A stretch of 12,103 bases of DNA from Elusimicrobiota bacterium (GTDB taxonomy: Bacteria > Elusimicrobiota > Elusimicrobia > 2-02-FULL-39-32), in the NCBI GenBank assembly GCA_023249835.1, contig JAHFBY010000012.1:1-12103 (forward strand). The letters are read 5' to 3'. The translations under genes and the position numbers were made by a program. How positions within the stretch are numbered: the stretch's first letter is position 1; every line of letters starts with the position of its first letter. The notes beneath the pieces are model-generated. The model was not told the DNA's origin. It was given only the letters and a program-made list of their open reading frames with translations, and did not search any database. Shown here piece after piece: positions 1 through 6,055 of this stretch.

Positions 1-146
1 TTGGATTCGGCAATAGCTCGGAGGTTATCGCCTTGTACAACTTGCAAATAGGACAATCTGACCCATAGCATACCGAATCCGGCGATAAATATGGATAAGA
101 GGGTGCGCAGTCGTCCTTCAAACTGAACCATCGGTATGGATTTCAT
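1..146 (-). CDS. mrdA: Penicillin-binding protein 2 (peptidoglycan transpeptidase), N-terminal fragment
   Basis: Only the first 48 codons are present; the gene runs off the left edge of the window. The start is taken at ATG 146-144 because it overlaps the mreD stop as ATGA, the usual sign of translational coupling; an in-frame ATG at 131 is the alternative. Neither has a clear ribosome binding site. The peptide has a short basic N-terminus, one hydrophobic segment at about residues 16-29, then RLSYLQVVQGD and an AIAESN sequence. This matches the membrane anchor and the start of the periplasmic dimerisation domain of class B penicillin-binding proteins (a 'RL..LQV..G..Y..lA..N' pattern known from PBP2 and FtsI). 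Position after mreBCD points to PBP2 (MrdA), the elongasome transpeptidase. The catalytic Ser-x-x-Lys region is outside the window, so family is inferred from N-terminus and context. Confidence 0.85.
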   Translation of the reverse strand, partial: MKSIPMVQFEGRLRTLLSIFIAGFGMLWVRLSYLQVVQGDNLRAIAES

Positions 147-664
147 TGCATATAGCCAGCCAGGCGGATTTTTCCCGGAGTGCGATGGAAAAGCGCGTAC
201 CACCAACTCAAAAACAAAAAGAGGATAGGACAAGCTAAGGTGGTGTAAACCGGTTGCAAAAATGTCATTCCAATGTGGAAGCGTTGAGGAATTCCTTCAA
301 ATAAATATTCAAAAAAGAGCAATCCCAAAAGATAAAAGACGGACATCAAGAATACTACCACGATTTGTGCCGTCATCATGCGCTCATCAATTTTACCGTG
401 CAAATGGCCGACCATGTAGCCAATGATCGTAAACATAAAACATTGCGATCCAAATAGAGATAAACTCGTGATATCGCAAAATAGGCCCCAAATAAAACCG
501 GTTAATTCTCCAATCACGGGACCGCCGCGTACGGAGAAAAAAATGGTTGCCAAAAGTAATATGTTGGGAAAAACGCCGACGATATCAATGGTTCCAGATA
601 GTGTGATTTGCAACGCAAACCCAATAAATATTGTTATGACCCAAAAAACAATGCTGTTATTCAT
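143..664 (-). CDS. mreD: Rod shape-determining membrane protein MreD
   Basis: This 173-residue, very hydrophobic protein has roughly five predicted membrane segments: near the N-terminus, around residues 30-45, 55-80, 100-125 and 140-160. A short polar C-terminal tail follows. MreD is a poorly conserved integral membrane subunit of the elongasome that bridges MreC, RodA and PBP2, so identification rests on length (about 160-180 residues in the family), topology and its place between mreC and the PBP2 gene. The segment GGPVIGELTGFIWGLFCDI resembles the family's conserved 'G.. .G...G.. .D' membrane region. Its start overlaps the mreC stop by 8 bp and its stop overlaps the next start by 4 bp. 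I see no clear ribosome binding site, which suggests translation coupled to mreC. Confidence 0.9.
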   Translation of the reverse strand: MNNSIVFWVITIFIGFALQITLSGTIDIVGVFPNILLLATIFFSVRGGPVIGELTGFIWGLFCDITSLSLFGSQCFMFTIIGYMVGHLHGKIDERMMTAQIVVVFLMSVFYLLGLLFFEYLFEGIPQRFHIGMTFLQPVYTTLACPILFLFLSWWYALFHRTPGKIRLAGYMQ

Positions 665-1529
665 TTTCTATTTTGGGTTCTATTTCTGAAGATGGTTTTA
701 AAATTAAAACCTCTTTTAAGTTATTTAAGTGCACGTTTAGTTCAAGTGAAGCTCTTTTAAACCCTAGAGGTGAAGTTAAAATTTCTTTTATTTTACCGAT
801 AGGCAAACCCGATGGAAAAAGTCCGCCCAGCCCGCTAGTGAGGACCTCGTCATTAATTGCGATATCAGCCGATGGGTCCATATATTCCAGCGTAACTAAA
901 AATCCGCCTTGTCCCTGAACTAATCCTTGCTCTCCGGTTCTAGGCAGGCAAACCGCGATGGATGATAAGGGGTCTGCGATCAATAAAACTTTGCTGCTAG
1001 AACTTCCGATTTTAAGCACGCGTCCGATAACTCCCCCGATTACTTTCCCCGCCAAATTTTCATCATGAGCCACAGAAAGCACAGGGCAGTCTAAATCAAT
1101 GCCGTCATTCATGCCCCGGTTAATCCAAATTGCTGCGCTCCAGTTATGGGTATCGCGGCCAAAAACTTGAGCCGGCGTGGTATCAAAGTTTAAGGAAGAT
1201 TTAAGTTCGAGGAGCTCTTTCAACCTTTTATTTTCTTGCGCTATCTCTTGATAATTTGCTTGGGATAGCGAAAGGCTCATCACCTCATTTTTCAATTTTT
1301 TATTGTCTTGGTGAGCGGATACAAGCTCGGAGAATCTATTGCCGATGCTTTTCGTTTGTTCAATGGCGTCTGAGGTTAATGACGCGGTAGGGGAAATCCA
1401 ATAGAAAAGCAAAGTTCTGAAACTTTGCACCCGATGAGTAAGACGCAAAGACATCAACATAGATGCAATGCTCAATAAGAGGATGCAAATTGCGCTTGCG
1501 CGCGAAATTCTAAAAACTTCCCAATCCAT
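657..1529 (-). CDS. mreC: Rod shape-determining protein MreC
   Basis: This 290-residue bitopic membrane protein is the periplasmic scaffold of the rod complex and binds and activates PBP2. A short cytoplasmic N-terminus is followed by one membrane helix at about residues 12-30. A predicted coiled coil at about 65-115 has repeated polar/leucine spacing such as NKRLKELLELKSSL. The C-terminal part is the beta-rich MreC domain, recognisable by WSAAIWINRGMNDGI, by the VIGRV segment (GGVIGRVLKIGSSSSKV) and by VLTSGLGGLFPSGLPIGKI, all typical of the family. The length fits the usual 270-320 residues. The start at 1529 lies 66 bp after the mreB stop, with only a weak GGA or AGAG upstream. The last codons overlap mreD. 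Confidence 0.95.
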   Translation of the reverse strand: MDWEVFRISRASAICILLLSIASMLMSLRLTHRVQSFRTLLFYWISPTASLTSDAIEQTKSIGNRFSELVSAHQDNKKLKNEVMSLSLSQANYQEIAQENKRLKELLELKSSLNFDTTPAQVFGRDTHNWSAAIWINRGMNDGIDLDCPVLSVAHDENLAGKVIGGVIGRVLKIGSSSSKVLLIADPLSSIAVCLPRTGEQGLVQGQGGFLVTLEYMDPSADIAINDEVLTSGLGGLFPSGLPIGKIKEILTSPLGFKRASLELNVHLNNLKEVLILKPSSEIEPKIENE

Positions 1530-1595
1530 AAACTCTAATCCAATACCTGCCGGTTAGGTTGAGGATTAATAAAACAATCGAACTGCAATGATAGG

Positions 1596-2624
1596 TCAGG
1601 AGTGGTATCGAATTTGATATTTTAAATTATCAATCTCTTCCAAATATTTCCCGGCGCCCAACGCGACGCACGTTAAGGGTTCCGGAGCTAAGTTCACCGG
1701 AAGTTCCGTTTCCTGACTTAATAGATCTGGTAATCCTCGTAGGAGCGCGCCGCCGCCGGCTAAAACAATGCCTCTGTCCACCAAATCTGCGGACAGTTCT
1801 GCGGGCGTTTCTTCTAAGGTTTCTTTAATCACATCTACTATCAATTTAATGGGTTCGGACAAGGACTGTCTGACCTCTTCCGAAGTAATTACGATTGTTT
1901 TTGGAAGACCGGTCACTTGATCTCTTCCTTTAACTTCCAAAGATTGTTCTTCAAATGTGGGGAAAACCGAGCCGATTTTAATTTTAACATCTTCGGCTGT
2001 CATTTCACCGATCAGAAGATTATATTTCCTGCGAAAATATTGGACGATGGCCTCATCCATCTCGTCTCCGGCAACGTCTAAAGATTTAGACACTACCAGA
2101 CCGCCAAGAGATATTACGGCCACTTCCGTAGTTCCGCCGCCAATGTCAACGATCATATTGGCAAAAGGTTCGTTGATGGGCAAATTAGCGCCAATGGCTG
2201 CGGCCATGGGTTCTTCAATTAAATAAACTTCTCTGGCGCCGGCTTGGTCGGCTGATTCGCGAACGGCTCTTCGTTCGACCTCAGTTATACCGGAAGGAAT
2301 GCCGATCACTACGCGCGGGTGAAGCAAGCTGCGGCGGTTGTGCACTTTTTTAATAAAGTAGCGAATCATTTGTTCAGTTACGGCAAAGTCGGCAATAACG
2401 CCGTTACGCAAGGGGCGAACTGCAATAATATTAGCCGGTGTTTTTCCTAACATCCTTTTGGCGTCCGCGCCAATAGAAAGAACCTGCCGAGTGTCACGGT
2501 CAATTGCGACTACGGAGGGTTCCCTTAAGATAATGCCTTGTCCTTTGACATACACGAGCGTGTTTGCTGTGCCCAAGTCAATGCCCATGTCATTGGAAAA
2601 TAATGCAAATAAAGAATTAAACAT
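1596..2624 (-). CDS. mreB: Rod shape-determining protein MreB (bacterial actin)
   Basis: This 342-residue actin homologue forms membrane-bound ATP-dependent filaments that orient lateral cell wall synthesis. The N-terminus [12 protein letters not shown] is amphipathic, as in MreBs that attach to the membrane directly. Next come the first phosphate loop DLGTANT (residues 16-22), the second phosphate loop [13 protein letters not shown] at about 164-176, the family segment [14 protein letters not shown] and the adenosine motif [13 protein letters not shown] near residue 290. The length is normal (about 335-350). A ribosome binding site GGTGGG lies 7 nt before the ATG. It heads mreB-mreC-mreD-mrdA and lies 160 bp downstream of rplQ, with a terminator-like hairpin in the leader (see separate entry). 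Identification is secure. Confidence 0.98.
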   Translation of the reverse strand: MFNSLFALFSNDMGIDLGTANTLVYVKGQGIILREPSVVAIDRDTRQVLSIGADAKRMLGKTPANIIAVRPLRNGVIADFAVTEQMIRYFIKKVHNRRSLLHPRVVIGIPSGITEVERRAVRESADQAGAREVYLIEEPMAAAIGANLPINEPFANMIVDIGGGTTEVAVISLGGLVVSKSLDVAGDEMDEAIVQYFRRKYNLLIGEMTAEDVKIKIGSVFPTFEEQSLEVKGRDQVTGLPKTIVITSEEVRQSLSEPIKLIVDVIKETLEETPAELSADLVDRGIVLAGGGALLRGLPDLLSQETELPVNLAPEPLTCVALGAGKYLEEIDNLKYQIRYHS

Positions 2625-2639
2625 TTTTCACCCACCAAT

Positions 2640-2692
2640 AAAAAAGATACAAGATTTTTTGGCTATTGCGATAAAATATCGCTTCTTGTATC
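2640..2692 (-). terminator. Terminator- or attenuator-like hairpin in the mreB leader
   Basis: On the minus strand GATACAAGA (2692-2684) can pair without mismatch with TCTTGTATC (2654-2646). The second arm is followed at once by six T (2645-2640). Inside lies a further stem, GCGATA (2682-2677) with TATCGC (2673-2668) and a 3-nt loop, leaving 13 unpaired bases on one side. A paired stem followed by a T run is the layout of an intrinsic terminator, although the stem is A+T-rich and the internal asymmetry is not canonical. It ends about 16 bp before the mreB start, so it could reduce read-through from the ribosomal operon. It could also be a pause or leader structure. No folding energy was computed. 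Confidence 0.45.
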
Positions 2693-2768
2693 CCTTGTTA
2701 AAAAAGCTCATTTTTTAGATGGTCCTGATTCATCTATTCTAATATATTTTATCTCCTCAATAATAGTG

Positions 2769-2789
2769 CCTAAGCTTCTAAAGTTTAGG
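2769..2789 (-). other. Hairpin overlapping the rplQ stop codon
   Basis: This 21-base inverted repeat pairs CCTAA with TTAGG and CTT with AAG around a 3-base loop. There is one mismatch in the minus-strand RNA. It begins in the last rplQ codons and includes the stop. No T run follows it on the minus strand, so it does not look like an intrinsic terminator. It could shield the 3' end of the alpha-operon transcript or be chance in A+T-rich DNA. The rest of the gap, from this hairpin to the hairpin in the mreB leader, is A+T-rich, with a possible -10-like TATATT or TAGAAT around 2730-2742 but no convincing -35 at the right distance. Confidence 0.35.
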
Positions 2790-3135
2790 GGATAAGGCGA
2801 ACTACCGCCATTGGCGCCGCGTCTCCTGCGCGTTGGCCAGTGCGAATAATTTGCGTGTATCCTCCGCTTCGCGAAATATATCGAGGGACAAGAACCTGAA
2901 ATAATTTCTTTTTAATTTCACGGTTTAAGGAAAGCGCCGCAACTGTTTTGTGAGCGTTGAGGTTTTCTTTCTTTGCCACGGTGATAACCTTCTCAGCAAA
3001 CCGAACTAGTTCTTTGGCTTTAGGCACGGTGGTTTGGATCCGTTCATACTGTAAGAGGCTAGTAGTCATATTGCGTAGCAAGGCTAAACGATGACTTGAG
3101 GTTCGACTAAGTTTTCTTCCCGCAAAAGTTTTCAT
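2785..3135 (-). CDS. rplQ: 50S ribosomal protein L17
   Basis: This 116-residue protein of the large ribosomal subunit is last in the alpha operon. Family landmarks are GRKLSRTSSHR (residues 6-16), RNMTTSLL, the TTVPKAKELVR segment (about 35-45) and the C-terminal SRSGGYTQIIRTGQRAGDAAPMAVVRL. The length is within the usual 115-130. The extreme N-terminus is MKTFAGRK rather than the MRHR or MRH sequence I know from most L17 proteins, a small departure. The start is supported by AAGGAA 7 nt upstream. The gap to rpoA is only 16 bp, so the two are almost certainly co-transcribed. Confidence 0.97.
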   Translation of the reverse strand: MKTFAGRKLSRTSSHRLALLRNMTTSLLQYERIQTTVPKAKELVRFAEKVITVAKKENLNAHKTVAALSLNREIKKKLFQVLVPRYISRSGGYTQIIRTGQRAGDAAPMAVVRLIP

Positions 3136-3151
3136 CTTATGGTTCCTTTTA

Positions 3152-4114
3152 TTATATTTGCATGCCTAGATTTAAACTCATCTCTTTTAATTTGGAGACG
3201 ATTTCATCCAAAGATTTTTTCCCAAAATTTTTGCAGGCAAGCAGTTCTTCTTCTGTTTTTTGAACTAGTTCGCCAAGCGTTGAAATCTTTGCATTTTTTA
3301 AACAATTCATAGCGCGTACGGAAAGGTCTATTTCCGTAATGGCTTTATTTAGGAGTTCATTGGAAACTTCTTTCTCCTGGGTTGAAGTGGGCAGGGATAA
3401 AGGCGGGGGGGTATTTTCTTCGTTCACTGGAATGAACACGGTTACGCTATCGCGCAATACTTTAGCGGAATAGGCCATAGCGTCCATAGGCGCAATGGAA
3501 CCGTCCGTCCATATCTCTAAAATCAATCGGTCGTAGTCCGTAATTTGGCCGACCCGCGCGTTTTCCACTTCATAATAAACTTTGGTAACCGGCGAGAAAA
3601 GTGAGTCCGTGGCAATAAAATCCACCGGCCTGTTGGCTCGTCCATTTCTTTCCGAGGGGATATATCCTCTCCCGCGATTGACCTCAATTTCCATAGTTAA
3701 GTGTCCGCCCGGATCTAAATGCGCGATCAGCAAGTCTTTATTGATGATCTCAACGTTTGGATTGGTTTCAAAGTCGGAGGCAAGCGCCTCGCCTTTTTTA
3801 GAAACGTCTAAGCGTAAAATTTCCGCATTTTGCGAATACATTTTAAAACGCAAAAGCTTTAAATTCAAAATTATCTGCATAACGTCTTCTTTTACTCCGC
3901 GCAAAGAAGAGTATTCGTGAGGCGCGCCAGGTATCCGAATGGCGCAAACCGCGGCTCCTTCCAGCGAAGACAATAAAATTCTCCGGATAGAATTTCCAAT
4001 CGTGTGGCCATAACCTCTTTCAAATGGTTCGGCTATAAACTTCCCGTAATTATCAGTAATATTTTCTTTATCTAATGTGATCTGCTTTGGTAGAATAAAC
4101 TCCTGCAATTCCAT
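3152..4114 (-). CDS. rpoA: DNA-directed RNA polymerase subunit alpha
   Basis: The alpha subunit dimerises to nucleate assembly of the core polymerase and contacts promoter UP elements and activators through its C-terminal domain. The N-terminal domain shows PFERGYGHTIGNSIRRILL near residues 30-48, the dimer-interface signature, then VNRGRGYIPSERN. The C-terminal domain shows LSVRAMNCLKNAKI, carrying the Arg and Asn that bind DNA in known alpha-CTDs, and a helix-hairpin-helix region CKNFGKKSLDEIVSKL. A Pro/Ser/Thr-rich linker at about residues 236-245 joins them. I choose ATG 4114-4112, giving 320 residues, because GGAG ends 7 nt before it. The ATG two codons earlier at 4120 has only one base between it and GGAG. 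It sits 28 bp after rpsD and 16 bp before rplQ. Confidence 0.97.
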   Translation of the reverse strand: MELQEFILPKQITLDKENITDNYGKFIAEPFERGYGHTIGNSIRRILLSSLEGAAVCAIRIPGAPHEYSSLRGVKEDVMQIILNLKLLRFKMYSQNAEILRLDVSKKGEALASDFETNPNVEIINKDLLIAHLDPGGHLTMEIEVNRGRGYIPSERNGRANRPVDFIATDSLFSPVTKVYYEVENARVGQITDYDRLILEIWTDGSIAPMDAMAYSAKVLRDSVTVFIPVNEENTPPPLSLPTSTQEKEVSNELLNKAITEIDLSVRAMNCLKNAKISTLGELVQKTEEELLACKNFGKKSLDEIVSKLKEMSLNLGMQI

Positions 4115-4120
4115 TTTCAT

Positions 4121-4128
4121 ACTCCTTT
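4121..4128 (-). promoter_or_regulatory. Ribosome binding site that decides the rpoA start
   Basis: The minus strand reads AAAGGAGT here. The GGAG is one base from the first ATG (4120) but seven bases from the second in-frame ATG (4114), the usual spacing. This favours the second ATG as the initiation codon. Confidence 0.8.
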
Positions 4129-4142
4129 ATTTAAGATCGGGT

Positions 4143-4775
4143 CTATTTTGAGTACAATTCTACGATCAACTGTTCATTGACCGGAAAAGACATTTCTGCG
4201 CGTGACGGTAGATTCTTTATTTTTCCTGAGTAATCGGCGGTATTGGACTCGAGCCATGACGGCAATGTTAGATTCTGATGGGTCTGTTCCCACCAACGCT
4301 TAAATACAGGATTATTTCGCGAGGATTCTTTCAAAACGACTTGATCTCCTGGTTTTACGCGGAAAGAGGGAATATTTACTGATTTACCGTTCACCAGAAT
4401 GTGCCCATGCAACACCATTTGTCGGGCGGCAACTTTAGAAATTGTAAACCCAAGCCGTTGCGTGACGTTATCCAATCGAGTTTCTAAAAGGAGCAGTAGG
4501 TTTTCACCGGTCAATCCCTTTTGTCGGGCAGCTAATTCAAAGTTATGCCGGAACGGCTTTTCGCTTATTCCGATCATTCTTCTTAATTTTTGTTTTTCCC
4601 TAAGCCTCTTTGCATATTCGGATTGCTTGCGGTTGAACCGGCCTTTGCCATGCTGACCGGGAATTTCTTTTCTTTTATCCAAAATACATTTGGAAAAACA
4701 TTTCTCACCTTTTAGGAACAACTTGGTTCCTTCCCTGCGGCATAATTTACATACGGCTCCGGTATATCGAGACAC
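4143..4775 (-). CDS. rpsD: 30S ribosomal protein S4 (zinc-knuckle type)
   Basis: S4 is a primary 16S rRNA-binding protein that nucleates 30S assembly and, in many bacteria, represses its own operon. I start it at GTG 4775-4773, giving 210 residues beginning MSRYTGAVCKLCRREG. This is where family members normally begin, and AGGAGGA stands 3 nt upstream. An in-frame ATG at 4886 would add 37 unrelated residues and overlap rpsK. Cys9, Cys12, Cys26 and Cys30 form the N-terminal zinc knuckle. IPGQHGKGR is the conserved basic loop. The S4 RNA-binding fold covers about residues 98-160 (LDNVTQRLGF, ILVNGKSVNIPS). The C-terminus after residue 165 is W-rich and ends EQLIVELYSK. The last cysteine pair has three residues between them, where I recall four in Thermus S4. 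Confidence 0.96.
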   Translation of the reverse strand: MSRYTGAVCKLCRREGTKLFLKGEKCFSKCILDKRKEIPGQHGKGRFNRKQSEYAKRLREKQKLRRMIGISEKPFRHNFELAARQKGLTGENLLLLLETRLDNVTQRLGFTISKVAARQMVLHGHILVNGKSVNIPSFRVKPGDQVVLKESSRNNPVFKRWWEQTHQNLTLPSWLESNTADYSGKIKNLPSRAEMSFPVNEQLIVELYSK

Positions 4776-4778
4776 ACA

Positions 4779-4785
4779 TCCTCCT
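4779..4785 (-). promoter_or_regulatory. Ribosome binding site that decides the rpsD start
   Basis: The minus strand reads AGGAGGA, then TGT, then the GTG start at 4775. It is one of the strongest matches to the 16S 3' end in the window. It shows that the upstream in-frame ATG codons at 4886 and 4865 are not the true start. An ATG embedded in the site (4779-4777) is out of frame and too close to be used. Confidence 0.85.
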
Positions 4786-4830
4786 ATTAATTCACTATAG
4801 ATATTAAATAATTTTTTCTCTAGTTGAGTT

Positions 4831-5256
4831 TTAAACTCTGCGTGGTTTTCTGGGACGGCAACCATTATGGGGAAGCGGGGTAACATCCCGAATCATATTT
4901 ACAACTAACCCAGCCGATTGAATTGCGCGAATAGCTGTTTCTCTTCCTGAACCGGGTCCGCGCACAAATACCGCAACTTGAGTTACGCCTGCTTCCAGCG
5001 CTTTGCGCGCAGCATTGTCTGCAGCTACCGAAGCTGCAAAAGGAGTTCCCTTTTTGGTTCCTTTAAACCCCGCTGAACCAGCAGAAGCCCAAACAATAGA
5101 GTTGCCCTTTTCATCGGTAATATTGATAATAGTGTTATTAAAAGAAGAATATATGTGCACTTTGGCAATGCCAATATTTCGCCAAATCTTTTTTTTACGA
5201 GTTTGCGCGCGAGCTATGTTTGAGGTTGTAGGTACGGGTTTTTTCATTTCAGCCAT
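4831..5256 (-). CDS. rpsK: 30S ribosomal protein S11
   Basis: S11 lies on the 30S platform near the E site and contacts 16S rRNA and S18. The 141-residue protein has a lysine/arginine-rich N-terminal extension of about 25 residues, then [20 protein letters not shown]. It continues with [36 protein letters not shown] and the conserved C-terminal [17 protein letters not shown], all hallmark S11 sequences. The length is slightly above the usual 125-130 because of the N-terminal tail. The start at 5256 has no nearby ribosome binding site; an in-frame ATG three codons later (5247) is no better placed. A strong GGGAGG lies about 79 nt upstream (see leader entry). The gap to rpsD is 55 bp. Confidence 0.97.
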   Translation of the reverse strand: MAEMKKPVPTTSNIARAQTRKKKIWRNIGIAKVHIYSSFNNTIINITDEKGNSIVWASAGSAGFKGTKKGTPFAASVAADNAARKALEAGVTQVAVFVRGPGSGRETAIRAIQSAGLVVNMIRDVTPLPHNGCRPRKPRRV

Positions 5257-5397
5257 GGTCGTTATATTTTAATACAGAAGTGTTACAGTTTGTTTTATTT
5301 TTCTTAGTTGTCAGCCTGTAATCCTTCCGAATTTTCCTCCCAATATTTTTAAATTATTTGCCTATTTTAAGTAGTCTGAGCGGGCAAACTTTAGTTT
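5257..5397 (-). promoter_or_regulatory. Structured rpsM-rpsK intergenic leader with a distant Shine-Dalgarno
   Basis: This 141-bp gap holds, in transcription order, three elements. First is an inverted repeat TTTGCC / GGCAAA (5388-5383 with 5362-5357), just after the rpsM stop. Second is a strong purine tract GGGAGGAAAA (5341-5332) running into TTCGGA (5331-5326). Third is an inverted repeat TTACAG / CTGTAA (5321-5316 with 5288-5283) with a 27-nt loop. The purine tract matches the 16S anti-Shine-Dalgarno but lies 79 nt before the only plausible rpsK start, and no ATG, GTG or TTG follows it at normal spacing. This suggests a folded leader that brings the tract near the start or regulates it. 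That is inference, as stems of six base pairs can arise by chance. Confidence 0.4.
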
Positions 5398-5793
5398 TTA
5401 TGCTGCCGCTGCTGCTGTCTTAGTTTCAGTACGGGCTGAACCCACTGTTTTCCTTTTGCCTCTGCGGGTACGGGCGTTGGTCCGAGTTCTTTGACCGCGG
5501 ATAGGCAAATTGCGACGGTGTCTTAGGCCTCGGTAGGAGCCGATTTCCATGTAGCGGCGGATATGTTGCTGAATATCTCGGCGCAAGTCCCCTTCCACTT
5601 TAATATTTTGTGAAATATATGCGTTTAATTTATTAATGTCAGATTCTGTTAGATCGCGTACGCGAATGCCTTCCTGTACGCCGGAATCCTCTAAAATTTT
5701 ATAGGCCATAGGTCTGCCGACACCATAAATATAAGCTAACCCAATTTCTATTTTTTTATTTTTTGGTAATTCAATACCTGCAATTCGCGCCAT
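5398..5793 (-). CDS. rpsM: 30S ribosomal protein S13
   Basis: S13 sits in the head of the small subunit, contacts the P-site tRNA through its C-terminal tail and forms bridges to the 50S. The 131-residue protein begins [19 protein letters not shown], the standard S13 N-terminus. It carries [12 protein letters not shown] (helix-two-turn-helix region) and [20 protein letters not shown] followed by [10 protein letters not shown], the basic tail. The last residues are TKTAAAAA, an alanine run encoded by a short GCN repeat, which makes the protein a few residues longer than typical (115-125). The start at 5793 is fixed by homology, yet has only a weak TAAGA-like site nearby. A strong GGAGGAG stands 72 nt upstream (see leader entry). 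Confidence 0.97.
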   Translation of the reverse strand: MARIAGIELPKNKKIEIGLAYIYGVGRPMAYKILEDSGVQEGIRVRDLTESDINKLNAYISQNIKVEGDLRRDIQQHIRRYMEIGSYRGLRHRRNLPIRGQRTRTNARTRRGKRKTVGSARTETKTAAAAA

Positions 5794-5872
5794 GTCGTTT
5801 TCTTAAAATACTACGGAGTACGGATGTTAACTAAAATAAGATCTTCGTCATCCGAAATTAGTATTCTCCTCC
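5794..5872 (-). promoter_or_regulatory. Structured rpsM leader with a Shine-Dalgarno placed across a stem-loop
   Basis: On the minus strand GGAGGAG (5872-5866) is directly followed by AATACTA (5865-5859), which can pair perfectly with TAGTATT (5813-5807). Inside, CGGATG (5854-5849) pairs with CATCCG (5826-5821). The nested stem, 7 plus 6 bp, would place the GGAGGAG next to the last 13 nt before the rpsM ATG. CTCC at 5818-5815, in the internal loop, is complementary to the GGAG and could form a pseudoknot or mask it. In Escherichia coli the alpha-operon leader before rpsM folds into a pseudoknot bound by S4. Equivalent control here is an inference from position and pairing, not from sequence similarity. 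A 6-codon ORF (5851-5831) starts inside the structure. Confidence 0.5.
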
Positions 5873-5881
5873 TTTTTGATT

Positions 5882-5903
5882 ATTGCAAAATAATTTTTGC
5901 AAT
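5882..5903 (-). other. Perfect 9-bp inverted repeat between rpmJ and rpsM
   Basis: ATTGCAAAA and TTTTGCAAT pair without mismatch around a 4-base loop, 17 bp after the rpmJ stop. No T run follows on the minus strand, so it is not a canonical terminator. It stands just before the rpsM leader structure and may be part of the same folded RNA, a 3' end stabiliser, or chance in A+T-rich sequence. Confidence 0.4.
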
Positions 5904-5920
5904 TCAGGGTGTAATAAAAT

Positions 5921-6034
5921 TTATCCCTGCCGCTGCTTATGTCGCGGGTCTTTACAAATGACGCGAACAACGCGTCCTCTGCGAATAACGCGGCATTTAA
6001 TGCAAATCGGTTTTACGGATGCTCTTACTTTCAT
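5921..6034 (-). CDS. rpmJ: 50S ribosomal protein L36
   Basis: This 37-residue protein of the large subunit binds 23S rRNA late in assembly. It starts [20 protein letters not shown] and ends DPRHKQRQG, the full length of L36. Cys11, Cys14, Cys27 and His32 form the zinc site of the 'C+' class (C-x2-C-x12-C-x4-H), as opposed to the zinc-free paralogue used during zinc starvation. The ATG at 6034 follows infA by 21 bp with only a weak GAGA site 6 nt upstream. Position between infA and rpsM is the standard order in bacteria. The gap of 127 bp to rpsM is unusually long for this operon and holds the leader structures described separately. Confidence 0.97.
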   Translation of the reverse strand: MKVRASVKPICIKCRVIRRGRVVRVICKDPRHKQRQG

Positions 6035-6055
6035 AGATTCTCGATATTTTTAGTT

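Noticed and set aside
1530..1595. Small gene or terminator between mreB and mreC
   Set aside because: The 66 bases hold only a 4-bp ACCT/AGGT repeat and no start codon with a ribosome binding site leading to an ORF of useful length.
2698..2716. A/T palindrome (TAAAAAATGAGCTTTTTTA on the minus strand) as a terminator
   Set aside because: The stem would be almost all A-T pairs with hardly any G-C, too weak to act as an intrinsic terminator on its own.
4776..4886. N-terminal extension of S4 starting at ATG 4886
   Set aside because: The extra 37 residues overlap the rpsK 3' end and do not look like S4. A strong AGGAGGA stands before GTG 4775, where the conserved S4 N-terminus begins.
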